NCBI GenBank assembly: GCA_030052745.1
Contig: JANBVO010000009.1
Location: 496,001 to 560,000 of the forward strand
Length of the DNA stretch: 64,000 nucleotides
From: Pleurostoma richardsiae
Lineage: Eukaryota; Ascomycota; Sordariomycetes; Calosphaeriales; Pleurostomataceae
Direction: 5' to 3'
The translations under genes and the position numbers were made by a program. A model generated the notes under the pieces. It searched no databases. It was not told the origin of the DNA and saw only the letters and a program-made list of their open reading frames with translations. Shown here piece after piece: positions 23,291-36,400 of the stretch (its first letter is position 1; the number at the start of each line of letters is the position of its first letter).

Positions 23291-24155
23291 GATGAAGATT
23301 GGGGGGGCAGGCGCAGAGACGAGATACGTCGGTCGGACGGTCGGAGAGCAGAGGGTGCCACTGGTCTGTGATGGAGATGTCGGTTGTGATTCAGTCACAT
23401 GCGGCGTTCATCGCTGGGATGCTGGAGACCAGAGAAATTGAGAATTATGTGTGGAATCGACGGTCTGTGGGACTAGGAGGGATCATCCATTCCCCCTCTT
23501 CTTTATGCTCACACGACTTGCCTGAGTTGGCAGCCCGAAGGATGCTGGATGGAGCCGATGTTGGATGGAGGTTGGTTGCATCTCCCGACGTCGGGGATCC
23601 AGCGCATAGGTGAGCTAAGTAAGGTACTGTACCTACCAAGGCGGGTGTGACGTGAGCAGCTCGGCTGTGGGGCAGACTGATGGCTGGCAGTGCCGGTCCG
23701 GCAAAGGATGACCAGCTGCCAGTGGCTTACCTTTGTGCCTGCGACTTCCTGATTCGCCGGCTGACCTGCTGCTCAAGACCCCGAGGACAGTCTTCACCCT
23801 CACCTTCACCTTCATCTTTACCTGTACATTCGCCTTCACCTCGCCGCGCCTTTCTGCAGCAAAAGCCAGACCGGAAAGGAAACTCACAGGAAATCACCAG
23901 CAAAACGAAGGTGGAGAGTGCTGCGAGACAAAGACACCTAGAAACCCCATATCCGGCGTCTTCGTCATCTTGAGATCCTCTAATGATGGTCGAGGATCGT
24001 GTTAGTGTCTGATGCGGTACGTTCCATCCTCCTATCCACCTCAACTTGCCGCGCATTTCTATCCACGGAGGAATGTCTTCGTCGAGTAATTTCAAGCAAG
24101 GAATAGTGGTTCATTGACTGATACTAATGTTAACTCAAAGAAACCCTACCACACC
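23291..24155. other. Divergent promoter region of MCH1 and the F-box gene
   Basis: Contains an imperfect CACCTT-type hexamer tract at about 23797-23850 and a GGTACTGTACC palindrome near 23620. No gene seen. Confidence 0.55.
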
Positions 24156-26154
24156 ATGGACGAGGCACCGTCAACAGACGAGCACCTCCTAGCAGGGGCG
24201 CTGGAAGGGCTGACAGATTATCGTCTGCGGAGGGAGAATCTCCTCAACCTTGTGGACAGCCTGACTTTACAGGATGTTCGCGATCTCATGGCGAAGCTTT
24301 CCCTGGTGGACTTCCGGACAGACATTCTGGCCAGGCTTCCGACAGAAGTGCAACTTCTCGTCGCCGAGAATCTCAACTCCTCTGACATATTCACCCTCCT
24401 CTCCGTCTCCCGCCAGTGGAGAGACATCTGGACAAGCATGGATATGATCCGTCACCTCTCTACAAGATTCTTCCCTGAGAGCTTCCGCAACGCACTAGCA
24501 GGACGCGATCCAACTTCTACAGATGACATCGCTTTCAAGCGGGAGTTCTTCATGGACGCTATCCGCAAGCGTCAACGCCGAGCCAAAGGACTCGTACGCT
24601 CTGTTCTCTGCCACAGATGGGCCTTGGAGACAGAGGACTACTTCGCACTGAACCCCCTTGTCCATCCTGATCAGGATCGCGCCTTGTCCGAGACGTTCGT
24701 GTCCCATATCCACTGCCCAATTTACGCCCACTCGGTCGCCTACAGAGATGGGAAACTGGCCTGGCAGTTGGGAGGCAGGGCTTTGCCACCAGATACTTCC
24801 GTCATCATTGTGGACGACTTGCATACGAAGACCCGCACCCTATTTCGCCCGGAGAATGTCCTACTGCATGGGCACTGCGCGCGCCTTCAAGCCCTGGGGG
24901 ATCAGCTAGTGGTCGCAGCTGATGGTCGTACAATGTATCATACCCCGAGCTCTTCATGCAAGACCGTTGCTAACTCGCTTGAACAGGTACGTGTGGCAGC
25001 TGAGTTCCGCACGCCTCGAAGTAGTCACTCTTCCATCACAACTAAGCGGATGTGTGACGGAGGGTTCATCAGTTGGCATCCTGACTGGAGGCAGCGATAA
25101 TGCAGCCGTCTTCCTATGGACCTTCTCAGGCCTACTCACAGAAATCGATCTGTCGGTGCCGCGCAATATTGCAGCTGGCTACGCTTCAAAACCTCCCTTC
25201 CCCACAGAACATCGTCTTTGTCCGCGTATTTCTTGGGACATGATGTTCGATCCTTTACAGCCTGAGAGCTTCTTTGTCGTCCTCACGATTGATCTCAGTG
25301 ACACGAATACGGCAGCATTTCTTGTCACCATTCACGAGTATGTTCAAGGCAAATACAAGCGATCATACACTCGTTACATGCCGGTATCATCCACCTACAG
25401 AATGGTGCCGTACTATATGGGATGCCGACGGATTGGGAGTGACGGATTACGCGGCGTCATCGCTGTCTACGACAAGGGCGGCGGCGACGACCCGCCCAAG
25501 CATTTCAGCCGTCCGCAAGTATCTTTGATAGGTTTCAACCCGATTTCCAGGCGGTTCAACATTCAGGAGTATCGTATCCCTTTCGCCAGGGGATTCCAGC
25601 TTCCGCTGCCAGGCCAACTTCAACCTGAACCTCTTCATTGCTGGTCGAATCAATTGACTATTTTCTTCCAGAATATCCTCGGTGGCAGCTTCTTCGGCAC
25701 TCTCAATGATGCTCGGAATCTCCCACCGCGACAATTCTCGGCTCTAGATTCGGATGATTGCTTCAATGAAAATGCGCTCTCCGATATCACTGGCTTGAGT
25801 TTGGAGGAGGACCAAACCTCTGACACTTCTTCGGGGTCTTCAGTGTCTCCGTGGGTTCCATCCTACGTATGGGCGACTGAGCATCCCGCGGCATCGAGGG
25901 AGGCTCAGGGCATTGCTTACCAGCTAGACTGCAGTGGCAAGGCTTTCAATTATCTCAAGGCAGGGTATGAGTCAACGACGCTCGTTGGGGACAACGACTT
26001 CCTGCTCCAGATGCACTTTTGCGGTTATGCCGTCTTCGCTTTCGATGCAGACATGGGCAATCGTCGCGACGCTGCAGACGCCATACAACCTGTCTCTGAT
26101 TTTCCTGGGCATTCTGGATTCGCGGAATCTCACATTCGGTCAGTTCCGAGCTGA
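24156..26154 (+). CDS. F-box protein with C-terminal beta-rich region
   Basis: Probable substrate adaptor of an SCF ubiquitin ligase. Two exons, 24156-24934 and 24987-26154, separated by a 52 bp intron (GTATCA...TTGCTAACTCGCTTGAACAG, with a clear CTAAC branch point); product 648 aa. The F-box lies at about residues 57-100 (ARLPTEVQLLVAENLNSSD, then FTLLSVSRQWRDIW). Downstream, the splice joins DGRTM to YVWQLSS. A tract such as DGRTMYVW suggests a WD-like beta strand, but I cannot count convincing repeats. The C-terminus is Ser/Asp-rich around residues 540-570. The start is the first ATG in frame upstream of the F-box; the open frame extends slightly further upstream without an ATG. Target substrates are unknown. 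Confidence 0.85.
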
Positions 26155-29100
26155 AGCCGCTTTCTCTGCTACTCTCCAGGCCACTTTTACAAAGGTATGG
26201 GTGATCCCCTCCTCAGCCAACGCAATCCGGCTCGGCAATTGTACCTAATGCTAATTAACGTAGGCGTGTTGAAGACACGTTGCTGCTTCTCCTCAGTTAT
26301 CGCTATGACTTGAACGAATTGACGCTCTACCTGGGGGCGACCTGCTTCAGTTGCCGATACTGCTGAAGCTCTGCGAATTTGAATGAATGCCTTTCTCACC
26401 GCGGAAGGTGAAGGTCGAGTCAAATAAGACTACGGCATATGATGTGGCTTGGAGGCTGTGCATAAGCAGGGCTTTCTATTGCTGATTCCTGTACTGAAGT
26501 TACACACGGAGGATACGGCAACTCCTGCGCCCAGCTCCTGGCCGCTGGCCATACAGTTATTCGCAGATAATACCACGATTGACAATTACATGATGAAGGC
26601 TGGACACAGCAGTGGTCTCATGAAGAAAACAATCCTCTACCATCGCCTTTGTGACCTTGATTCTCCTTGAGCCTGTTGCTCGACAACAGAGACGAGTGGT
26701 GATCAGTAGCAGACTTCACTATAGCACAATGATGGCCGTGCCGTATGGAGAGAATTCTCGGATGATGTTGGGTGTGCTGCTGCTCGGATGCTGATAATCG
26801 ACGTCTTCCTACCTACCTCGAAGACGCAATGGTCAGGTAGGAGGTGCTTGACAATCCGAACTTGTGGATTCCCTTTAGAGTGGCTGTATTCGTCGACGGA
26901 CGACGTCTTCCCATTCAAAGGGGTAGGAGTACGGGCAGGGAATGCATCCTCGGGTCAGTGATGAGCACTGGATGTGACAATGTCGAATTGTAAGCTGTAT
27001 GGCTCGCGAACCTGATGGCCTGAGTCGAATAAGCTGAGCAGGAGCAAATGGTTAGGAAGGGGTCGGCGTTGGGATGTGTATAAGATATGCTTGCCCTGTA
27101 AAGAAAAGAGAAGCTGGCTGTCGCCCAGGACGACGACACGTTGCCGTCAACATCATGGCAGGATCAGAATGCCACGAGTCCTAAAGGGGCTACGAAAGAA
27201 TGTCAATTTCCATGATCCATTATTTCGCAGTCTATGGGGCCAAAAAGGGAAGAGAGGAGAGCAAGCAACGCACGACCTGAATTACCGGGTAGATTCAACA
27301 AAGTCCCTATCGACACTTGTCAATAACAGAACCAGCGGGCTTAGAAGCGACCCAGAAGCGAAGAGGAAACCTCTACTCGCTGCTGTCAAAGCCTACGCGA
27401 CGATGATCTAGGCCGCGTTCTGCTCGGAGCGTCAAGTTGGCAGCATCGGTCAGATGTGGGCCATCAACCACACGCGCCTGGGAGAACGTATCCCGGATTG
27501 CTTTTCGGCTCCAGATTGTAGAGAAAGGGGCAAGAAGAGAAACGCCGGTGGAGTTGGAGATAAGATTAGGTTATAACACTAATCTTTCATGGCAAAGTCT
27601 GTTGACTACCTATGCCACATAATATTGACGGGCTAAAGTGACTACGCCTCAATTGCGGACGTCGACATGGTTTAGCCTGGCAGCTCCAAGACCTGGGAGG
27701 AGACACGCAAATGTTGACGAGTGCACTAGGGTTCTCTGAGGTCACCATTCTTACAATGCCAATGATACCCTCCGAAGTTGTCGGTGGCAGGGACAAGCGT
27801 GCACCGGCGAAACGACCCTTTGCAGGGCGCTCAGGAGAGTTGAAGAGCGGCACATTTGCGCGTCAAGTGCTGTTCCAACGGGGACTCCTTGTCTTTCTCG
27901 TAGTCCTGCTTGCCAAGGATGTCTTGAGGACAACAGGAAACGTCCCCACTCGCCACAGAGTCAATGCGTGCGCTTCCTTTTGCCGCGCGAAGAGACCTGT
28001 GATCCGCCTGTCGCAACACCTCATTCCTCTGACCTCGCTCTCCTCTTCCAGGCTAGTTATGGTTTCCTGTGAGGTCGAAGGTCAGAGAGGGACTAGTTTC
28101 CAGTTGTGGTCACCTTGGATTATACTTTCCAAGGGTTCCGTTGCTCCACCCGTGTTTCATAGCGGATCCTTTACCTCGTATTCCTCTCAACAAGAGCAAC
28201 ATGTCCTCGCTCGTCAACTCTGCAAGGCCCGAACACACATATTCTCTTGACCAAAAGTTCCATCTGACTCTTTCGTTAGTTTTATAGTCAACCTTACGAT
28301 AAACAAGCGCCGCTGAAGCCATGTCTCCGATCCAGACTCGCAACCCTCAAGCCTCGACCCCCAACGCCATCCCTCCCTAGACTCACCAAACGTTTGTTTG
28401 TGTGACAGAGGCAGTCACCAAGGCCAGTCATGAGGTTGACCCCGTGCCAGAGCCGCACGGCTCCCCACGTGCGTCGTGTCCCTGTGGCGTGGTGTCTCGG
28501 CGCCGAATCACACTTTCGCTTCGGGAGCGGTCTCGCCGCAGCGCGGAGAGACAAGGCAGCACCGGAGCGGGTAGCCGCATGTGTTACACGTGTGCGTGTG
28601 CCCGAACAGTCACGACCCGTTGCCGTCGGCACCGGCTCGCCTCGCTCTAATTCTTCTTATCCACCTTCCGATGTTTCGGGAGGCCTTCTTCGTTGTCCGT
28701 CCGAGGGGTCCCGGCCTAGTTCGGGATCAGTGACCGACTTCCTCTCAGGACTGATGGAGACCCACATCTTTGACTTATTTCCTTTCCATTGTTGATGGCC
28801 TTAGTAGCCAGGAAGAGTCATCATCAACTCAGCGCCATTCATGTTCCCGCGAAGGCGTAGCCATCAAAACCCCTCCTCACGGGCACACAAGAGCCAGGGG
28901 AGCAGGGGCGCGAGATCTCCAGAGGCTACTTGCATTAGCCTTGTCCGCCAGGTCTGTCTCGACAGCCGGGTTGATAAATCTTTCATGTCCCGTGATTCTC
29001 GTCACCCAGGCTTCAACTCCGTAATGGCGGCGCTCATCATCTCGTCAGTATCAGTTCCGCAGGAACGCCATGGCAACGTCCCCTGTTTCTGCCTTTTACC

Positions 29101-30930
29101 ACCTGTTTCTTTTACCAAACTCTCCTTTTAGCTCCGAAATATCTCTTTATCTCAGCAAACACGCCTTTTACAGACGTTACCTCTCCCTCTTGTCTTGGGT
29201 GATGCCATACCATTCCCGCGTTACACACCGTACAACCCGAGAGACTACGAAAGTCCCGTGTAACAAACGGGTGACTCTAGTCGTCCTCGTAACCCCCCAA
29301 ATCCCGTCATACGTCCCTGTATGCGGTAGCCAAGGTAGACAGACATATTCTTTTGATAGATAACCGACCGGCAGTGGGAATGGAGATACTGCGATACGAG
29401 AAGCGGCCGCCTGCCCGCGTTACACTCGTAGCCAGCGACGGGAGAACAGGTGCTACGGGGTTGTCGCTCCGAGACTGGCTGGCTGGCTGCAGCAGCCCTT
29501 CGCAAGGGGTGGCGGCAGTAGCGGACCGGTACCTGTCATTGCTAGCGAGGCGGGCAGATCGGTCCGCGGAAACGGAAGATTGGCTGCCCGTTCTGGGCCA
29601 TGAGAGACTGCTTTTGACACTCGCCGACAGCCGTTGAAGAGGAAGACAAGTCGGCAACTGTAGGCTCAACCGGTCATAAACACACCCCTCGTGCACGCAT
29701 AAACAGCACCACCATGGCATGACAATCGACTTCATTCACACATACAATGAATCGTGTTCGCCGGTAATGACAGTCGCTAATGAAGAAGCCTTGCCGCCGC
29801 CCACCCCATGCTTTCGCCTGCGTGTTTGCTTTGCACCAGCCCGACCCCTGTGGTATACCTCATGTGCCGTAGAAAGGAAAGCATTTCCGTGTATCGCTCG
29901 CTCCTCGCCGCGACATGATAGATTGGGTATGGAAGGAGAAGAACATGGGGAAAATAATAAAAAAAGAAACATTGGCGAGAGGCCAGCCAGACAACCACTT
30001 TTGATTCCATGTCCCTCTGAAGACCGCCCATGGAATGCAAGCGCAACCAGTAGTCGTGGTTGCATCTGATGGGGGTGTGTTCGTGTTCAGCGTCAGGCAT
30101 ATTTCCGCATCACGGCATGGAACCGCCCGATTTCAGTCTAATAAGACAAACCACATCTCCCGCTACCCGCCCTTTCAATACTGGAGAGAGCTAATTCATC
30201 CGTAGTGTCAATGCCATGGATAACCTCTCCGGGAGGTAGACTGCCTGCATGTCCAAGTGCCAGGCCGCCAGAACACAAATTGGTATCTTCGCCTTCACTC
30301 ACTGCTTGACTTGGGCTGCATAATGAATCGGCGCTACCTCCTTGATCCCCGCATGACCGAACCGAACTCCTTCTATTCCAACATCTGGACAGACGCATCG
30401 CTAGTGCACTAGACAATAAGCAAGCTCGGAGTATATAGTATAATAACGGCAGAAGAAAGACAGAAATCGTGTCTCGTAGTCGTACAGAAACGGAAGAGAT
30501 CGTGCATAAAACCGCCGAAGGAAAATCCGTAAGCACGTTTCTCTCTGCAAGAGTTGGCAGAGAGATCGTTAGTTGCAAACCGTAACTCGAAGATCGTGCT
30601 TTGTCCATGTAGTATACCGCCCGAGACAGTGGATGACACTGGAAACAAACTGTTATCGAGTTTTTCGTGAGGTCGTAGGTCTCGTTTGCGGTCACCGTTC
30701 TCCATCTCCGCTGGTTGTCGTCGACAAAGGCGGTTGGTATAGTCCAATTCCAGCCCGGTGTCGGTCCCAACGTCTCAAGACGACAAGCAGGGATACGACA
30801 GGAAGAGATTGCACTTCGGTACCGAGTATCTTAACCCACTTTCTTCCTGACGTGTCTTCCTGATACGTCTTCCGTCTCTTGCCCCAACACATGCAGTGCC
30901 GCTTCTCGCATCCACGATAGCCGGGCTCTG
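26155..30930. other. Gene-poor convergent interval
   Basis: About 4.8 kb between the stop codons of the F-box gene (plus) and the Zn2Cys6 gene (minus). The many short ORFs overlap on both strands; the longest are 210 codons (minus, 30138-30770) and 179 codons (plus, 27711-28250). None has a domain, a compositional coding signature or a clear splice partner. It may hold long 3' untranslated regions, non-coding RNA or a decayed gene. Confidence 0.45.
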
Positions 30931-33408
30931 TCATATGATATTCGCAATACTGATCCTCTCCTGACTTCTGCTCTTCCCTGCAGTCGTCGGGCTATTTGTA
31001 TTGCTTCCCTCCCCTAACCCTATCCCGGCCACTCCTGACGAGCTCGGGCCGGGCTCTGCTTTAATGGGCGGCAGGTTGGCCGGTAGCCAGTTCTGCATTA
31101 TCGGTGTCGTCGCCCCGGATGTGAGCCCACGCAACAAGCCCTCAACCCGCTCCCATCCACCCCAGTCCCGTGCCTCCTCTTCGGTCAGCCCCATTCGGGC
31201 CTCTGCGCTGAGTAGCCCGCTCGTCGAAGATGATGATCCACTCCGAGGCAGGCCAGGACTGGGGGCTTGCGAGGATTGTATCTCGCGCTCACTACCAGCC
31301 CAGACCCATGCCGCATCCGGCCCCGCCTGTAAGTCTGAGCTGACATATGCGATGAGTTCCTCATCCCTCAGCAATAGATCTTGTAACGGGCTCGGGCCCG
31401 GCCGGTGAGGCGGAGCCAGAGGCTGCTGACCGGGTGGAGCATGTGCCAAGTATGCCGCCGCTTCTGCTCGCTTTGAAGTCAGGGCGCCTAGGAAGAATGC
31501 CAGGAAGCGCCCACACGGAACAGCGACGTCGCGATATCCGCTGATGGCTGCGAGCGCTTGGATGCATGTTGCTGCTGGTTCAAAATGTCCCATCAGCAGG
31601 AGAAACAGAGAACAGCGGAATATGTGGGTGGCTAATAGTCCCGTTGCACCCTCAGGGAGCGAGGCTCCGGTCCGCCCCAGCATCGAGGCGGTCTCGAGCG
31701 CTGTGTGCGTGCATTGTTCGATAGCAGTGAGCCGGACGTCAGGGGGACAGGATGGGGTGAGGTTATGTCGGTGAAGAAGGAGTCGACCGTGGAGGAGATA
31801 GATCAAGGGGTTCAGGAGGTGCGGCAGGAGTGGCGCCTTGCTACTGGGATCGCAAGCCGGCGGATATGTCCTGAGGCAGCTGCTGAAGTGCTGGTCGAAG
31901 GTTGCGAGACGTGTTGGGGCAATGACGGGTGACGTTAACGCTTTGTTCAAGGCCGTATACGCCCGCACAACGTTGATCACTGCTAACAACGAGTGAGTAA
32001 GTGGTTGCTCCCCTGGAGGGACAAGCATGCCGCCATCATGAATGAAGTGGTCGTCTACGCCGGCAGGCAGAGAAACATCGCAATCCGCATCATCGATCAG
32101 CACCGGCCGACCCAGCTCCACTGCCATGCTCCGATCCAGAATGTAGATTGTCCACCATACCCTCCGTCGCATCTCGCCCTCTATTACCGGCCACGGTCCG
32201 GATTCCGTGTAGAGGCCCAAGTCCTGAGCTACTTTGACCGCATTGCCAACCAAGTTCCAGGCCGCCGACTTCAAATTCATCTCGTTGAGGAACATGGCGA
32301 TTAGCACCAATGCGCGTGCGTGATCAAGCACGTAGTCGTTGTTCCATGGGTCCATCAGCTTCCGTGACGCCTCGACCAGTTCAGCGGCTCGATACGACCT
32401 GTGCATGTACGGTTCTCCGGCGTACAGGCTCCCCAGCGCCAACACGGCAAAGAACATGGAAAGGAATGCCGGCTGCACGTTCTGCAAGCTTCCGGTCTTG
32501 TAAAGCTCATCTACCCCTTGCTGGAACGTGGGCCAGTGCAGGATCGGGAACATGCTATGGCACGCAGCGTAGTAAGAATGCAGCAACTGTTCAGTGGCCT
32601 GCCTCGATGGTAACTCAGGTCTGGGGAGGTCGGAGAAGGCTGTTGCAGGTGGCTGTCGATACGGTAAAGGAGGCTTCCAGACGCCCTTGGAGAAAGCCCG
32701 CAGGTTTGACCTCGCTCTAGAGAGGTCATGCATTGGCGCTGGCCTCTGTCTTCGCTTCGGTTCCATCCCGATGGGCGGCAGCTGAAGAGGCAGCTGCTCC
32801 AGACCCTCAATGTCCATGTCCGCTCCGCCGTCTCTGTCGTTCAATAGGCGCTTGAGACCTGCGTTCTCTCGCCGGATTCTGTCGATCTGCTTCTCGAGAT
32901 CCTGCACCTGCTTGATGGAAGACATCCGGCGGTTAGTCTCCTTGGTGAACTGACACTTGACCGCCCGACTCGAGCACTCGGTGCAGCTCGTTGTCTCCGT
33001 GGCATCACACTTGACCTTGCGCTCGCGACACGCGTCACAGCTGGGGTCTTTCCTCCTCTGCCGGTACGCCCGTTTCTGGGCCTGAGCCTGTGCTAGCTGG
33101 GCATTTGTCGTCGGCCCAGGTGTGCCGGCCGCCGAGTCGTTCGATGGAAGCGAGTCTCGTCCCATGATAGAAGATGCGGTGACTGGCGTGTACGGCTGTA
33201 GGGACGACTGGTGGACCGACGATAAAGGAGGAATGCCTATGGGTTGAGGAGGGGGAGCCGCATTCGACCTCGCACTTGTGCTCATCAACCCCCCGATGTA
33301 TTGGGTTGGCAGTTTTGGCGAGGTGGCGGAGGAGACTGAGGACGAGTCGTATGACCTTGTGGAGGGGTTTGGGGATCGTGGATAGGGATTGTGCGACGCA
33401 GCTGCCAT
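30931..33408 (-). CDS. Zn2Cys6 fungal transcription factor
   Basis: Sequence-specific nuclear regulator of the Gal4 type; target genes unknown. Single exon, 825 aa from the ATG at 33408. A Ser/Pro-rich N-terminus leads to the binuclear zinc cluster with Cys124, Cys127, Cys134, Cys142, Cys145 and Cys152 (CX2CX6CX7CX2CX6C). The cluster is preceded by a basic RAYRQRRKDPS segment. A predicted coiled coil follows directly (SSIKQVQDLEKQIDRIRREN), consistent with dimerisation. The fungal-specific transcription factor domain covers about residues 270-560 (YYAACHSMFPILHWPTFQ, EGEMRRRVWWTIYILDRSM). The frame stays open 51 codons further upstream to 33561, but those residues look like leader sequence. 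It stands alone between two gene-poor regions, so the neighbourhood says nothing about its targets. Confidence 0.93.
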   Translation of the reverse strand: MAAASHNPYPRSPNPSTRSYDSSSVSSATSPKLPTQYIGGLMSTSARSNAAPPPQPIGIPPLSSVHQSSLQPYTPVTASSIMGRDSLPSNDSAAGTPGPTTNAQLAQAQAQKRAYRQRRKDPSCDACRERKVKCDATETTSCTECSSRAVKCQFTKETNRRMSSIKQVQDLEKQIDRIRRENAGLKRLLNDRDGGADMDIEGLEQLPLQLPPIGMEPKRRQRPAPMHDLSRARSNLRAFSKGVWKPPLPYRQPPATAFSDLPRPELPSRQATEQLLHSYYAACHSMFPILHWPTFQQGVDELYKTGSLQNVQPAFLSMFFAVLALGSLYAGEPYMHRSYRAAELVEASRKLMDPWNNDYVLDHARALVLIAMFLNEMNLKSAAWNLVGNAVKVAQDLGLYTESGPWPVIEGEMRRRVWWTIYILDRSMAVELGRPVLIDDADCDVSLPAGVDDHFIHDGGMLVPPGEQPLTHSLLAVINVVRAYTALNKALTSPVIAPTRLATFDQHFSSCLRTYPPACDPSSKAPLLPHLLNPLIYLLHGRLLLHRHNLTPSCPPDVRLTAIEQCTHTALETASMLGRTGASLPEGATGLLATHIFRCSLFLLLMGHFEPAATCIQALAAISGYRDVAVPCGRFLAFFLGALTSKRAEAAAYLAHAPPGQQPLAPPHRPGPSPLQDLLLRDEELIAYVSSDLQAGPDAAWVWAGSEREIQSSQAPSPGLPRSGSSSSTSGLLSAEARMGLTEEEARDWGGWERVEGLLRGLTSGATTPIMQNWLPANLPPIKAEPGPSSSGVAGIGLGEGSNTNSPTTAGKSRSQERISIANII

Positions 33409-36400
33409 GGTGTAGGAATTTAACGGCCAGCAGTCGGCAGCGTGAATTGGTACCGTCTCCACAGACTCCCCAGTAGACCGGATTCTGGGGAGCTGCCGGT
33501 CAAGGAACATGCAGCAGACTAATAATCCTCGGTAGCTGCTTTTGAAGGGCAGGTTGCTCAAGAGGCTCTGGCGATCACCAGCTTCCGCCCGGCAACCCCG
33601 AAGGTTGGTTTCGATTCGGCCGGTCTGCAGAGCCCCCTCTCGCGCCCACCAAGACCTGGGCTTTGTACTGTTTGTCGATCAGGGCCGGCAACGCAATGTC
33701 TCAAGTCCTGATGCTCAATTTTACCCGAGCACCAGTGGCTGCTCCTTCCTTGACGATCCTGGTGGCAGTATCTCGCGGTGCTGCAGCTTTGTGTCACCGC
33801 AATGCCGCTCCGGCCCGTGGTGACCTACGGTTTACTTGTCTGGGCTCGCCGTGGACGCTCGGGGGCAGTGGACCAAGAGTAAATATGCCGTATGGGCGTG
33901 CGCCTTGACAGTTGCAATACAGCATCTATTATGCGATGCCTGATTAGTCGGTGGCTCTGTGTCTAGAGATGTCTGAAGGAAGCGCATACGGCGCCAAAGC
34001 AGGCCGAACAGGAGAGGCCGAAAACAACGGGAACCAAGAAGCCTGACAATGGGAAAAGTCGGAACAGCAGCCTGGCAGTATGGAGAAGACAAGATGAAAG
34101 CCTCTGTAACTGTGGATATGCGACAGAAACGCGGTTTTGATGTATGCAAGCGGCAGCAGCTCCTCCTCGGGACGCAGGATGGTGATGGGAAAAGTGGAAA
34201 GACTGGCGACGGACGTGATTTGAGGGAGGAAACGCAAGTGGTAAGTAGTCAGTACGTAGTCTGCAGGCTAGTCATAGGCAAGAGGCAGTGGGTTGACAGA
34301 CAACTTGGGGGCGTGTAAGTTGGAGTCTGGACAAGTAGGTGTGTACTCGCGTACTGTACAAGAGTCAGGACGGTACAGCCATTAGGGCCTTTACGCACCC
34401 CCCTGTCCGGGGCTCTCCGCGCCTTAACGCTGAATCGGAAATATTATCTGGAGAGGGTGAATCCTTCCAGACGACCGACCCTGGCCTTCCGTAAATGACA
34501 GGGGAAACGAGGGTGACAGGGCTGTGAGTGATGTTCATCGAACACCACCGCTAACGTGTTTCGAGCGGAGATGGGCGTGCTTGTCCTGACCCCAAACAAC
34601 TCGCTAGAGGAGACCCCCCAGACCCCTGCCACGCGCCGGGCCCCGGTCGGTCGCTACTGGCTGTGAGGAGCTAGCCTAGCTGACTTCGGAGCAGAAGCAC
34701 CCTCGGCCATGGCGAATCGACTAACGTTTACCCAGTCGAAGGAAAATAAGGTGCTTCGGTCGTCAATGGGTGCTGTGCCGCGAACTAATTGACATCTACC
34801 CGCTCCCCCTCTGTAGGCTCTTTTCAAACCGTCAGGGGCGCCTGTCCGCTAGGGCCAAGCGCGGTTGGGGAGGCTTATTCTTGTCTCCGTTACATAAGAG
34901 GTACATACGGCGTCAATGAGTGCCGGGAAGTGCCCAAAGATCCAAGACAAGGACCCAAAGCCCTAGCAGGGGGGTGAGCAGAAGGGGGGGTAGGTCAGGA
35001 AGGATGAGGACTGGAGCTGGTCCGCGATGGTTCTAAATATGAAAATGTTTCTCCTGCAAGATTCATGCGGTCGAAGAAGCCCCCTTTTTGGCGTGGGCTC
35101 GGATGTCTGGCGTGTAAGCATGGTGTGGATAAATGTTGGATGGGCAGATACTGGACAACATGCATGCATTTGTTCTCAGCAAGCAAAGCTGCACTCGCGC
35201 CCTCGTTGTAGCCATGAGATGCCTGAAGCATCTTTTTGGGACTCGGCATTCTTTCGGGTATTCCAAGGGTACCAAGCCTAATTCGGGACATGATGTGCAT
35301 TCGGGATCAAACACGTCTGTCCCTCCCTGCGCGCTTCCCACCGAGAAGCGTGCCGACCACATTGGTCCCTTGCACGGCGCGCCAGTGTGTGCCACCGTCG
35401 TCACCATCCTTGGACACTTGTGCAAGTTGCGGATTCTACAGGCGCCTTTAGTTTGTCCAGAGGTCGGTGTCACGATGGGGAATTCTTCACGACCAGTGAA
35501 CGTGGCTTCGTTGGCCTGTTCACCGGCAGTCAGAGCCAAAAACAAGCACGGCCCCGACTAGGCGGTCTAGGCGCCAGAGGTAGATGTAACCCGATCGCAG
35601 TTGCGACTTAATAAAACCTGGCATATGACTTATGTAACGGAAGAACATGGTGAGCCGGGAACAGCGCGGCAGGCTGGGCACGCTGAGGATGGATAAGGAT
35701 TGCACTGTAGATCACAGACAAGAAACAAAAGGTCAGGACGTACCCGGCGTTGAGTCAGGTCTGTGACGGCCCGTCGCCCCCCAGAAGAAGCTTCATGTAA
35801 CGTGGGCCGTGATGGGGTTATCCTTCCATATGCCGCGCGAAACACCGCGGTCCTGGCAGGCTGAAAGATCCTCGACACAGGAGCGAGGTCTTTTTTTAAC
35901 CCTCGTCAACGGCAAGAGACGCAGTTTCTCTAAAACGTGTGGCGTCAGATGGCGCTGGTGCCGAAGCCGACAGTGTTGCCGGCTTGTTCTAGCAGGGGCT
36001 TCGGGCAATCTGGCAGTCCTTCAACGAGACTTGGCCGCTTTGAGACTGTCTCTCCGAGCTGGTGGCTAGGGTGTTGTTCTGTCTGGCAGGGGTCCCCGCT
36101 GAGGACGGGAACTGCAAGGCGCCAGAAATGGTCTTCGGGGCCAAGGCCCACAGTCCACGCAACCACCTCCGGTCAAGATGTCTCCACGCCCGGGTGGTGA
36201 GAAGTAAAGGCATGCAGGGGTTCCGCTGAACCACGGGTCGACCTGAACGGCGGCCTACTGGAGGGTCATGATACCCCCCCGTCAGTGTGACAATACCGGG
36301 CCATAACGGCTGGGAATCTAGACGGTGGTTCATCCTGCTGTTTGCCGCTCCGGTTGCGTGACACAGCAGTGTGGTTCTGGCAGTGCAGCACGACTGTCTG

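Noticed and set aside
30138-30770. 210-codon minus-strand ORF just downstream of the Zn2Cys6 gene
   Set aside because: No domain, mixed Ser/Leu composition, lies where the 3' untranslated region is expected.
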